A stretch of DNA of 64,000 nucleotides, from assembly GCA_014302835.1 (NCBI GenBank), contig CP060294.1:682001-746000 (forward strand). Direction: 5' to 3'. Positions 53,618-62,149 of the stretch are shown here, piece after piece. Both the position numbers and the translations under genes were made by a program. The notes beneath the pieces were generated by a model. It did no database searches and was not told where the DNA came from. It saw only the letters and a program-made list of their open reading frames with translations. Position 1 is the stretch's first letter, and each line of letters opens with the position of its first letter. This DNA comes from Pedobacter sp. PAMC26386. Lineage in GTDB: Bacteria; Bacteroidota; Bacteroidia; Sphingobacteriales; Sphingobacteriaceae.

Positions 53618-54069
53618 TATGGTTTTGGACGATGTGTTCTCATCCAGTTATCTACAGAATAAGGGCCAGAACCTACTATCCAGAATAATACAAGCAATAG
53701 CAGTACTATAATTGACAGCCACAATTCTGAATTTAGAAAGGAGAACCCTTTAGAAATATTTACAAAGAAAATAGCACCTAAAAGGATTGGAATCTGGATC
53801 ACTGCAGCAAAACGTGTGACTAGTCCAATAAGAATTAGTAAACCGCCAGCCAGATGTGCAAAAGCAACAGTATGTAAAACCACGACGGCCATTAATCCTG
53901 AAAATCCAAGTGTGTTGTGCTGGATTATCCATTCTTGCTGGACTCCGGTATCACTGACAAAGGCAATACCTTTACTTAATATCAACAAACCGAGTCCAAT
54001 CCGGACTACGTCGAGCCACTTAGTATGATGGATATCACCCCAGTGCTCTATTTTTTGAACCATGTTCAT
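53617..54069 (-). CDS. DoxX-family membrane protein
   Basis: 150 residues, four TM helices (~23-42, 58-80, 84-104, 112-130). WLDVVRIGLGLLILSKGIAF is the typical first helix, AFAHLAGGLLILIGLVTRFA the second, and the short basic C-terminus is usual. DoxX-like proteins may work with thiol or quinone redox enzymes at the membrane. It lies about 100 nt downstream of a flavoprotein oxidoreductase and is probably in the same TetR-controlled group. Confidence 0.85.
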   Translation of the reverse strand: MNMVQKIEHWGDIHHTKWLDVVRIGLGLLILSKGIAFVSDTGVQQEWIIQHNTLGFSGLMAVVVLHTVAFAHLAGGLLILIGLVTRFAAVIQIPILLGAIFFVNISKGFSFLNSELWLSIIVLLLLVLFWIVGSGPYSVDNWMRTHRPKP

Positions 54070-54171
54070 ATAACCTCCTTTTTAAGATAGATTGATTTGG
54101 TTATATTAAGTTAAGAATAAAATATATTTAAACTGCTAATAATTGTGTGTTAATTCGTTACGGTTTAAAAA

Positions 54172-55071
54172 TTAAGAAAAAATCAGCTCATTGTTAATGG
54201 AAGCCCCCGCAAAAGAGCCTGCGGCTACAGCACTTGAAACAGATCTCATTATCTCTGTACAATCTCCGGCAGCAAAAATGCCTGAAACATTGGTTTTTCT
54301 GAAATAGTCTACCACTATCAGACCCTTATCATCGATTTGACAACCCATGGTTTCAGGAATGGGGCAATGCTGTATAAATGGTGGCCTGGTATAGATGGCC
54401 TCAACTTTTTGAAGGGTCCCATCAGCAAAAAGTATTTCTTGTAAGTGACCTTCTTTATGTGTTAAACTGGCTATTTTTTTCTCAACGATGGCTACATTCT
54501 GTGCTTTGATCTGTTGTTCCTCTTCTGCATTGAACAGTACTTTTCCATTGGTGAATACGGTAAGGTCCGTTGTCCAGTTTAAAATCAGTTTACTCAAATG
54601 AAGAGTGGTATTATCATTTGATAAAATTCCAGTTGGTCGTCCTTTATATTCATAACCATGGCAATAAGGACAATGAATTACTGAAATTCCCCAGCAGGAT
54701 GAAAGACCTTGAAGATCGGGAAGAAGATCTTTTACACCAGTAGTAAAAAGGACTTTCTTCGCATTAAGCCGTAAGCCTGTTGCCGTTAAGACAGTAAAAT
54801 TATTGTTTTCACCAGTTACCTGCAGAACTATGTCTTCCATAAAGTTTACAGTTGGATATTCTGATACCTGATCTCTTGCAGTTTTTACAATTTGTGAAGG
54901 GCTAAAACCATCCTGAGTGATGAAATTATGTGAATGTGGTGTTTGCCGGTTACAAGGAAGACCACTATCTATGACTAGTGTTTTTCTAATGCCTCTGCCT
55001 AGAGACATAGCAGCTGATAAGCCACTATAGCTACCTCCAATTACAATTACTTCAAATTCTTGTTGTTCCAT
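54172..55071 (-). CDS. Thioredoxin-reductase-like NAD(P)/FAD oxidoreductase
   Basis: 299 residues from ATG 55071; the longer frame adds 22 residues that overlap the TetR gene. FAD site VIVIGGSYSGLSAAMSLGRG, redox-active pair in IHCPYCHGYEYKG, and the C-terminal FAD block SGIFAAGDCTE. The NAD(P) half is short and lacks a clear second GxGxxG, as in the AhpF/TrxR-like subgroup that takes electrons from other donors. It probably reduces disulfides or small molecules. It starts 4 nt after the TetR stop. Confidence 0.88.
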   Translation of the reverse strand: MEQQEFEVIVIGGSYSGLSAAMSLGRGIRKTLVIDSGLPCNRQTPHSHNFITQDGFSPSQIVKTARDQVSEYPTVNFMEDIVLQVTGENNNFTVLTATGLRLNAKKVLFTTGVKDLLPDLQGLSSCWGISVIHCPYCHGYEYKGRPTGILSNDNTTLHLSKLILNWTTDLTVFTNGKVLFNAEEEQQIKAQNVAIVEKKIASLTHKEGHLQEILFADGTLQKVEAIYTRPPFIQHCPIPETMGCQIDDKGLIVVDYFRKTNVSGIFAAGDCTEIMRSVSSAVAAGSFAGASINNELIFS

Positions 55072-55075
55072 ACGA

Positions 55076-55639
55076 TTATAAAAGATTAATTCCAATACCT
55101 TTGCTGAAAGAGAACCATGCAAAATTTTTAATATCATTTATTGCCACAGACCCGGTCGTCGCAGAAAGAATAGTCGTGGTTATTATTCCTCTCATAAATA
55201 GGATTATCCAGCCTTGCGTTAAGTTTGAACTGATAATTCCTTGTTTTTGAAGGGTGAGAATTAGTGTTGTTGTTTGCAGAAAAGTATCATCATATGCTGC
55301 ACAATCTTCATCTTCTTTTTGATGCTGATGATCCTGTTGCTGGTGTAATTTATGTAAGAAAGAATATTTTGATCCACAGTCTATGCTTGCATATAAAACC
55401 TGTTCCAATTGGATTAAAGGATCGGTAGAGCTATTGACTGCAGCGGTAATATTCGCCCTGCAATTTTCCTGCATTTCTTGCTTGCAAGCTCTTAGTAGAT
55501 CATTTCTGTCGGTGAAATATCGGTGAAGTGTTCTCCTTGTAACTTCGGCTCGCTCAGCTATTTTTTCGAGTGAGCTCGAATAGTCGTCGTTAAAGATTTC
55601 TATCGCTGTATCAATAATTTTTTGTTTCGTATTTTTCAT
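55076..55639 (-). CDS. TetR-family transcriptional regulator
   Basis: 187 residues from ATG 55639 (the frame is open to 55684, but the extra 15 residues are not TetR-like). Helix-turn-helix: KQKIIDTAIEIFNDDYSSSL and IAERAEVTRRTLHRYFTDRN. The ligand domain contains a His-rich stretch (LHKLHQQQDHQHQKEDED) followed by Cys, which could bind a metal (inference). Operon with the flavoprotein (4 nt spacing), suggesting self-regulation together with it. Confidence 0.88.
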   Translation of the reverse strand: MKNTKQKIIDTAIEIFNDDYSSSLEKIAERAEVTRRTLHRYFTDRNDLLRACKQEMQENCRANITAAVNSSTDPLIQLEQVLYASIDCGSKYSFLHKLHQQQDHQHQKEDEDCAAYDDTFLQTTTLILTLQKQGIISSNLTQGWIILFMRGIITTTILSATTGSVAINDIKNFAWFSFSKGIGINLL

Positions 55640-55776
55640 AATAGGTAGCGCAATTATAGGAATTATTTCCCAATTGTGAGACATTATGAAGGGCTTGTTT
55701 TAAGAAAAAAACATAGAAAATAGTTATTTGTCTGATTATGAGTTTATTATGTGTGTCTACTGATTAATTACCGGGT

Positions 55777-57930
55777 CTATTTTTTAATAGACCGTTCAGG
55801 AAGATAATCAAGAAGCTTTTCCAGTAATTCACTTTCCTTATAAGGCTTAACTAAATAGTCATTCAGGCCAGAAGAAAAGTAGTTCTGATGAGATTCAGGT
55901 GAAATCTGGCCAGTAATGGCAATAATTGGTGTCCTGCATTTTTGAGCATCGTGGTGTGCTCTGATCTTTTTTGTAAGTTCAAGGCCATCCATTCCAGGCA
56001 TCTCAATGTCTGTTAGGACCATATCATAATAATGTGCATCAAATGCTTTTAAGGCATCTTCGCCATTAGTTGCAGTGTCAAAACTAATGTTTAGTTTATT
56101 AAAGATCATTTTAATGACCAGCAAGTTCATATTCACGTCATCTACAACCAGTAAATGAGTGTTTTTAAAAGCATCTGCATGTGAAAGCCGGTTTTCTTTG
56201 TCTGTTAAATCTTCATGTTTCTGTTCTGCAATTGGGTATGGGAGTTCAAGATAAAAGATGGTTCCTTTGCCCGGTATACTGTTTACAGCTATTTTTCCGT
56301 GATGCAGATCTACCAGTTTTTTGCAGATTGGCAAGCCCAGTCCTGATCCTTTTTGCCAGTCCATACGTTTATTGTTGATCACCTGCGAAAATTCATCAAA
56401 AATAAAAGGCAGTTCTTTTTCAGAAATTCCAATTCCAGTATCACTTACTTCGATGAGTAATTGAATATGATCGGCATCTGTGTTTTTTGTACTCACATTT
56501 ACATTAACTTCTCCCTTATCTGTGAATTTAATTGCATTTGCAATCAGGTTAACCATAATCTGTTTAAGACGGTAGGGGTCTCCCGTAATTAATAGATCTG
56601 GTGCGTCTTTTTGGTTTAGTTTTAATTGTAATCCCTTCTGATTTGCCAAAACAGCAGTAGCTGCAACAATTTCATGTAAAATACTTTTATAATGGAAAGG
56701 TGTTTTGGAAAGAGATAGTTTTCCTGTCTCCATGCGTGAAAAGTCAAGAATCTCATTTACTGCAGACAGAAGCATCGAAGAGGAGGTTTCTAGTAAATTT
56801 GCCATTGCTCCCTGTTCAGTATTCAAAGGAGTACCCTTGAGTTGTTCAGTGGCCCCCAGTATAGCATTTAGCGGAGTACGCATTTCGTGACTTATGCTGG
56901 TGAAAAATCTGGATTTTACAATTACTTGTTCAGAAGCCAATTTATTTGCTTTAACTATTTTACTATAGGCACGATAAAGTGTAATTAGTAAGGATACAAT
57001 GATTACAATTGAAAATGCATTGATCAAAAAATTGATTTTTCCTGAGGTACCAATAATCTCCAGAGAATGCACAGTCCTGTCTCTGAGAGTGAGTTTTCTT
57101 GTTTCCTGAAGTGAATGTTCACGATCACTGAATTCATGGAACATAATTTTGATGTTTTCCAGGATGCGCTCGTTCAATTTCAAAATTGAGCGTTCATTAG
57201 TTGTCAGCAGTTTATGGTTCCCCTTTTGATTTTCAAAAAGCTTCCGATAGAAGTTTTCTATCTCATCGAGCTGTTTTTTACTATAGAGATTATCATTTTC
57301 AGAAGCCTCTATGGTTACAGTTTCTACCTTATTAGTTTTAGCTGTGTCTTTTTTCTCTTCTTTATTTAATATGGCACTTTTTAAGCGTTGAAAGAATTTT
57401 GTCTTTTTGGGTTCCGGAACGGGATTGACAGTCTCTGTTTTTATAACTTTTTTTATTGTTTTTCTTGGTGCTCTTTGGAATGAACTAACCGGAACAGCAG
57501 TTTTTGTAGTATCTACTAACAGGTTAACAGACATCAAAGAGTCAGTCATTTTTTTTATACTGGCATAAAGCAAAATCTGCTTGTCTCTTTTAGCCAGATC
57601 ATTTGAAATATCAGTTGAAATACTATTCAGATCTTCTTTAGAGAAGCTTTCTAATAGTGCAGAAACACGTTGTATCCCTTTACTATACTTGATGAAATAT
57701 TGTTTTTCCCATAATGAGGTGTACATTCTGAAATTATTCTCTGCCTCTTGGAGCCCCATATTAATAGTATCCAGTTTGTAGATCTGTTCATTGTTAACAT
57801 CCCTTTGCTCGCTGGCGACCTGAAGTATTTTTTGTTCAGTGTATTGGGAAAAGGATGCTCTTAGCAGCAGTATAATAAAGAATGCAATAATTACCAGAAT
57901 GACTATAAAGGAGATTTGCTTATTCTTCAT
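55777..57930 (-). CDS. Hybrid sensor histidine kinase / response regulator
   Basis: 717 residues. TM1 (~7-26), a long extracytoplasmic helical sensor (~27-295), TM2 (~296-318), then the kinase: FFTSISHEMRTPLNAILG with His348, NLIANAIKFTD, DTGIGISEKELPFIFDEFSQ, GSGLGLPICK. A receiver domain follows (HLLVVDDVNMNLLVIKMIFN) with Asp641 in LTDIEMPGMDG, and YLVKPYKESELLE at the end. The sensor contains a basic, low-complexity insert (about residues 160-205, many Lys), unusual for a periplasmic region. No separate output regulator is adjacent; it is divergent from a LysR gene. Confidence 0.92.
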   Translation of the reverse strand: MKNKQISFIVILVIIAFFIILLLRASFSQYTEQKILQVASEQRDVNNEQIYKLDTINMGLQEAENNFRMYTSLWEKQYFIKYSKGIQRVSALLESFSKEDLNSISTDISNDLAKRDKQILLYASIKKMTDSLMSVNLLVDTTKTAVPVSSFQRAPRKTIKKVIKTETVNPVPEPKKTKFFQRLKSAILNKEEKKDTAKTNKVETVTIEASENDNLYSKKQLDEIENFYRKLFENQKGNHKLLTTNERSILKLNERILENIKIMFHEFSDREHSLQETRKLTLRDRTVHSLEIIGTSGKINFLINAFSIVIIVSLLITLYRAYSKIVKANKLASEQVIVKSRFFTSISHEMRTPLNAILGATEQLKGTPLNTEQGAMANLLETSSSMLLSAVNEILDFSRMETGKLSLSKTPFHYKSILHEIVAATAVLANQKGLQLKLNQKDAPDLLITGDPYRLKQIMVNLIANAIKFTDKGEVNVNVSTKNTDADHIQLLIEVSDTGIGISEKELPFIFDEFSQVINNKRMDWQKGSGLGLPICKKLVDLHHGKIAVNSIPGKGTIFYLELPYPIAEQKHEDLTDKENRLSHADAFKNTHLLVVDDVNMNLLVIKMIFNKLNISFDTATNGEDALKAFDAHYYDMVLTDIEMPGMDGLELTKKIRAHHDAQKCRTPIIAITGQISPESHQNYFSSGLNDYLVKPYKESELLEKLLDYLPERSIKK

Positions 57931-58167
57931 TTTGTTTTTTCAATCGTGTTTAAAGGTTTCTAGCAATACGCAGACCTTTTATGTTCATGGTAAGAACCAT
58001 AAAAGTGGTTTAGATTATATACAAATGATAATCATTCGCATGAGCAGTAATTAAGAGTGCAAATGTAGGGGAAAATTTTGTTAGAAAAATATATTGTCAG
58101 GAGAGAGTGTAATTTGAACGGGTCAGTTATTTCATTTATTGCTGTTTTATTAAGACCTTGCCCGTCT

Positions 58168-59064
58168 ATGTCAGACTTTCGTTTAGAAGTTTTTTATACT
58201 GTGGCCAGACGCCTTAGTTTTACTAAAGCAGCTGCTGCTTTATTTATCACACAACCAGCAGTAACCAAGCATATTTATGAATTGGAGCAGCAATATGATA
58301 ACAAGTTGTTTGAACGTAAAGGCAATAAGATACAGCTTACTCCGGCAGGGGAGCTATTATTGAACCATACTGAATCATTATTTGATATCTATAGGAATAT
58401 TGATTTTGATATGAATGCACTTGTACATAAAAAAGAGGGAATCTTATATCTGGGGGCCAGTACCACGATCTCTCAATATGTGATTGCGCCGATACTTGCT
58501 AGTTTCAGGAGTAAGTTCAAGGCCATAGAAATTAATTTGATCAATGGTAATACCGAGCAAATAGAGAAGGCTTTACTGGAAAAAGAAATTCAGCTGGGTA
58601 TCATAGAAGGTCGGTCTAAACATCAGGAAATTAGCTATACTGAGTTTATTAGGGATGAAATTGTCCTGGTTTGTAGCAAAGATCACCCGCTGGCTAAAAA
58701 AACTGAGTTGAGTAAAGATTTGCTACAGGAAAGCTCTTTTGTGATGCGAGAGCAGGGATCTGGAACGTTGGAAGTTATTGATTACGCATTAAAAGAAATC
58801 GGGATGAAGGTTTCTGATCTTAAAGTAGAAATCCAGTTGGGGAGTACTGAAAGTATCAAATCATATTTAATGCATTCTCAATGCCTTGCATTTATTTCTA
58901 TTCATGCTTTAACAGACGAATTGCAGCGCGGGACATTAAGGGTGATTGATGTGGTTGGATTAAATATAGAACGCAATTTCTATTTTATTCATCTTCAAGG
59001 TAAACTAGATGGATTATCAGAAGTTTTTCTACGTCATGCACAATTAGCTCATAACCTGAAGTAA
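58168..59064 (+). CDS. LysR-family transcriptional regulator
   Basis: 298 residues from ATG 58168; the frame is open from 58078, but the first 30 residues are not LysR-like. The DNA-binding end is FYTVARRLSFTKAAAALFIT, QPAVTKHIYELEQQYDNKLF and ERKGNKIQLTPAGELLL. The effector domain reads GILYLGASTTISQYVIAPIL, and LVCSKDHPLA. It sits 72 nt upstream of a YeiH-type exporter gene on the same strand. LysR proteins (YeiE, CbbR/CysB-like) commonly control YeiH, so this is its likely regulator. Confidence 0.92.
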   Translation: MSDFRLEVFYTVARRLSFTKAAAALFITQPAVTKHIYELEQQYDNKLFERKGNKIQLTPAGELLLNHTESLFDIYRNIDFDMNALVHKKEGILYLGASTTISQYVIAPILASFRSKFKAIEINLINGNTEQIEKALLEKEIQLGIIEGRSKHQEISYTEFIRDEIVLVCSKDHPLAKKTELSKDLLQESSFVMREQGSGTLEVIDYALKEIGMKVSDLKVEIQLGSTESIKSYLMHSQCLAFISIHALTDELQRGTLRVIDVVGLNIERNFYFIHLQGKLDGLSEVFLRHAQLAHNLK

Positions 59065-59111
59065 TGGCAGATTAATTTTATCAATTTGACCCCTGTGGCC
59101 ATTCTGGACAC

Positions 59112-59133
59112 CTTTGTATTACAAAATACAAAG
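59112..59133. promoter_or_regulatory. LysR-type operator candidate before yeiH
   Basis: Perfect dyad CTTTGTATT, spacer ACAA, AATACAAAG, ending 3 nt before the chosen yeiH start codon. It contains interrupted T/A symmetry as in LysR boxes. Because it overlaps the expected ribosome-binding region, it could also act as an RNA hairpin. Confidence 0.5.
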
Positions 59134-59136
59134 ATT

Positions 59137-60069
59137 ATGCAAATGAGTCTGACTACCCGTAAAATTATATTTATCCTTGCTGCAATAGGGTGCTTTTTCC
59201 CATTTATGTCCCCGCCTGTGGCCTTGCTAATGGGCTTAATCATGGCCCAGGTTATGGAACACCCTTTTCTTCATTTGAATCATCAAGCCACTAACTGGTT
59301 ATTGAAGCTTGCAGTAATTGGACTAGGGTTTGGGATGAACCTATCTTTTGCACTCAAAGCTGGTAAAGATGGTTTCTTATTTACAGTAGCTTCAATTTTT
59401 GGTGTACTTACTTTAGGCTTCATTCTGGGTAAATTCTTTAAAACTGAACGTAAAACTTCTTTTCTGATTTCTTCAGGTACAGCTATTTGTGGTGGAAGTG
59501 CAATCGCCGCCTTATCTCCGGTAATGAAAGCTGGTGAAAAAGAAATCTCAGCTGCACTAGGAATTGTGTTTATCTTGAATTCGGCCGCTTTGTTTATATT
59601 TCCTAGCATTGGTCATGCTTTACATTTGTCGCAAAGCCAGTTTGGAATGTGGTGTGCAATTGCTATTCATGATACCAGTTCTGTAGTTGGAGCTGCTAGC
59701 AAATATGGAGAGCAAGCTTTACAAATTGCGACAACGGTTAAACTTGCGCGTGCGTTATGGATTATTCCTGTTGCTTTTGGGACTGCTTTTCTCTTCAAAT
59801 CTGATCAGAAAAGGATTAAGATTCCTTATTTTATTGGCTTATTTATTCTGGCGATGTTAGCCAATACTTATTTACCAGCTGTCAAACCCTTTGCCCCATA
59901 TCTGGTCAGTCTGGCCAAAGTAGGATTGACCTTGACTTTGTTTCTGATTGGCAGTGGGTTATCACTTGAAGTAATCAAATCTGTTGGAGTTAAGCCTTTT
60001 GCTCAGGGTGTTATACTCTGGATTGCGATCTCCTCGGTTTCTTTATGGGCAATCATGATCTTGGTCTGA
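59137..60069 (+). CDS. YeiH-family putative sulfate/sulfonate exporter
   Basis: 310 residues from ATG 59137, about ten TM helices. Family signatures are VIGLGFGMNLSFALKAGKDG, SSGTAICGGSAIAALSPVMK (GTSICGGSAI block), IAIHDTSSVVGAASKYGEQA and KVGLTLTLFLIGSGLSLEVI. PF03601 proteins have been linked to sulfur-compound or sulfite export; direction and substrate are not proven. Preceded by its probable LysR regulator and a dyad at 59112-59133. Confidence 0.9.
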   Translation: MQMSLTTRKIIFILAAIGCFFPFMSPPVALLMGLIMAQVMEHPFLHLNHQATNWLLKLAVIGLGFGMNLSFALKAGKDGFLFTVASIFGVLTLGFILGKFFKTERKTSFLISSGTAICGGSAIAALSPVMKAGEKEISAALGIVFILNSAALFIFPSIGHALHLSQSQFGMWCAIAIHDTSSVVGAASKYGEQALQIATTVKLARALWIIPVAFGTAFLFKSDQKRIKIPYFIGLFILAMLANTYLPAVKPFAPYLVSLAKVGLTLTLFLIGSGLSLEVIKSVGVKPFAQGVILWIAISSVSLWAIMILV

Positions 60070-60096
60070 TGATAAACGAGTGAATTAAAATTTGCG

Positions 60097-60106
60097 CAAA
60101 CGTTTG
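60097..60106. promoter_or_regulatory. CAAACGTTTG palindrome, site 1
   Basis: Ten-base perfect palindrome with a central CG, similar to LacI/GalR-type operator cores. An identical copy lies 203 nt downstream in the same intergenic region. Confidence 0.45.
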
Positions 60107-60299
60107 ATATTCTTTTTTAAAACGATATAGTTGACTTTTTTAGAGTAAATACTTCGTGTGTAAGCAGTTTTTATAGCTTAGCTAAGGGAGTATGTCATTC
60201 TTAAACTTAGGTAAGCCCATCAGATAATATGTTTAATGGACTTTTTTATCGAAAAATGAGAAATTCTGCTGGGATTTAATCATTGTATTGTCCTGTGAT

Positions 60300-60309
60300 C
60301 AAACGTTTG
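60300..60309. promoter_or_regulatory. CAAACGTTTG palindrome, site 2
   Basis: Identical to site 1; 100 nt upstream of the protease gene start. Two sites would allow loop-forming repression or activation by a LacI-type regulator not present in the window. Confidence 0.5.
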
Positions 60310-60408
60310 TGTATCATTTATGATGCATATTTTTTTTAGATATCTATAGATTACAGTTGTGTAAGGCGTTGTGCTTTAATATAATATCTTAATCTAACCA
60401 AGAAACCT

Positions 60409-62001
60409 ATGAAAACGAAACTATTATTATTAATCCCGGTACTAATCAGCTTTATGGCTTGCAAGAAAATTGCAGATGGCGGTGCTGGAGGGGGGACTCC
60501 AACAAATCCCATTACAACTGCAGATGGATACAGCAGCGATCACATCCATAATCTTAATCTTGTTTATTTTATACCAAATGACTTGGATACGCTGCCGGGG
60601 TATCAGAAGCGCTTAAGTGATCTGATGCTTTGGGGACAGAAGTTTTATAAAGATGAGATGGCCCGTAACGGTTATCCTGATAAAACTTTTGGTTTGTTTG
60701 TGAATAGCGCTAACCGCGTAAAAATTATTGTAATCAGAGGAACCAAACCTAAAGCCAGCTATCCGTATTCTGGTGGAAATGGCGCCGTTTCTACAGAGAT
60801 CAACGCTTATTTTACAGCACATCCGACAGAAAATACAAGTGCACATACACTGGTTATTATACCACGTTACGAATTTAAACCAGATGGTACTCCAAGTGGC
60901 GGGCCATTTTATGGAACTGGGAAATGGTGTTATGCCCTTGATTATGAAGGTATGGATATTAAGAACCTTGGTAAAACTGATACTGACGGTAAACGCTTTA
61001 GTGTTTGGTTTGGTGGGATGATGCACGAATTAGGCCATGGTTTAAACTTACCGCATAACTGTCAGAAAGTATCGGAAAATGAAACGCTGGGTATGGCATT
61101 AATGTGGGCAGGTAATGGTACACTTGGGATTTCTAAAACATTTTTAACGGCTACGGATGCAGCAATATTAAATGTTAATCAGATTTTTAATAAAGATGAT
61201 CAGCCTCGTTACGGTGCGGTTAAGGCATCGATCAATAGAATTCATGCAGATTACGTTGCTGCAAAATCATCGATCGTTGTTTCTGGTAAATTTACTTCAG
61301 ATATTAAAGTTAATAGTGTTGTATATTATAATGACCCGAATGTAAATAACGAAGGTATTGGTGTTAACCGTGATTATAATGCAACTACCTGGGAATCTAA
61401 AGCAATAGGAGTAGATAGTTTTTATGTAGAGATGCCAATTTCTGAGCTTAAATATAAAGATGGTAATCCATATGAATTGAAAGTGAAATTGGTTCATGAT
61501 AATGGAAATGTTACTGAAACAATTTACAATTATGAATTTGTGAATGGTATTCCGGTCTTAAAATTCAGCACAAGGAATGAACTGAGTAAAGTGGGTTGGA
61601 ATGTAATTAATGTGAGTTCACAGGAAACCAGTCAGGAAGACGGTAAAGCTGCAAATCTGATTGACGGAATGGCAAATACTTACTGGCATTCTCAGTATTC
61701 GGGAACAACGGCGGCTTATCCACATTCATTCACTATCGATATGGCAGCTGCTAAACAGGTTACTGGAATTAGCATTGCACAAAGGAGTGGCTTATCGAGA
61801 GCTATAAAGGACTATGAGATTCAATATAGTACTGACGGATCAAGCTTTGTTTCTGCAGGATCTTTTGTACTGGCCAATGTAAATGGTGCCCAGTATGTTA
61901 ATTTACCTACACAGCAGACCTTCCGTTATTTTAAGATCATTGCTAAATCTTCTTATGATGGCCAGGCATTTGCCTCCTTGTCGGAAGTTGGTGCATATTA
62001 A
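60409..62001 (+). CDS. Secreted zinc metalloprotease lipoprotein with F5/8 type C domain
   Basis: 530 residues. Lipoprotein signal (LLIPVLISFMAC, lipidated Cys at residue 18) and a Gly-rich spacer. The catalytic domain carries HELGHGLNLPH (residues 206-216), i.e. HExxH with a third His five residues on, a zincin motif. A middle beta-rich region (~285-385) is followed by a C-terminal F5/8 C (discoidin) domain (~390-530: ANLIDGMANTYWHSQYSG, PHSFTIDMAAAKQVTGISIA, QTFRYFKIIAKS) that normally binds glycans. The combination suggests a surface protease acting on glycoproteins such as mucins (inference). Confidence 0.88.
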   Translation: MKTKLLLLIPVLISFMACKKIADGGAGGGTPTNPITTADGYSSDHIHNLNLVYFIPNDLDTLPGYQKRLSDLMLWGQKFYKDEMARNGYPDKTFGLFVNSANRVKIIVIRGTKPKASYPYSGGNGAVSTEINAYFTAHPTENTSAHTLVIIPRYEFKPDGTPSGGPFYGTGKWCYALDYEGMDIKNLGKTDTDGKRFSVWFGGMMHELGHGLNLPHNCQKVSENETLGMALMWAGNGTLGISKTFLTATDAAILNVNQIFNKDDQPRYGAVKASINRIHADYVAAKSSIVVSGKFTSDIKVNSVVYYNDPNVNNEGIGVNRDYNATTWESKAIGVDSFYVEMPISELKYKDGNPYELKVKLVHDNGNVTETIYNYEFVNGIPVLKFSTRNELSKVGWNVINVSSQETSQEDGKAANLIDGMANTYWHSQYSGTTAAYPHSFTIDMAAAKQVTGISIAQRSGLSRAIKDYEIQYSTDGSSFVSAGSFVLANVNGAQYVNLPTQQTFRYFKIIAKSSYDGQAFASLSEVGAY

Positions 62002-62024
62002 TTTGTTTTTTTAATTTTTGATAT

Positions 62025-62065
62025 AAGCCCTTGATCTGTTTTGTAGCAGATTGAGGGCTTTTATT
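62025..62065 (+). terminator. Terminator of the protease gene
   Basis: AAGCCCTTGATCTG / CAGATTGAGGGCTT stem (two G-U or mismatched positions) with an 8-9 nt loop, followed by TTTT on the plus strand, 24 nt after the stop. Confidence 0.75.
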
Positions 62066-62095
62066 AGTGGTCAGGTCTCAGTGGACTGAATTCTG

Positions 62096-62130
62096 TCAAA
62101 GCCCCTGAATTTAGTTTTCAGGAGCTTTGA
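62096..62130. terminator. Hairpin at the end of the oxalate decarboxylase-like gene
   Basis: TCAAAGCCCCTGAA / TTCAGGAGCTTTGA, one mismatch, 7-nt loop, lying between the convergent protease and cupin genes. No strong T-run on the minus strand, so terminator function is likely but not certain. Confidence 0.55.
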
Positions 62131-62149
62131 TATGGAATAGATTTTTAAA

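Larger units (their letters stand above)
60070..60408. other. Intergenic region with two CAAACGTTTG palindromes
   Basis: 339 bases upstream of the secreted protease gene. CAAACGTTTG occurs at 60097-60106 and 60300-60309. No gene is seen. Confidence 0.6.
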
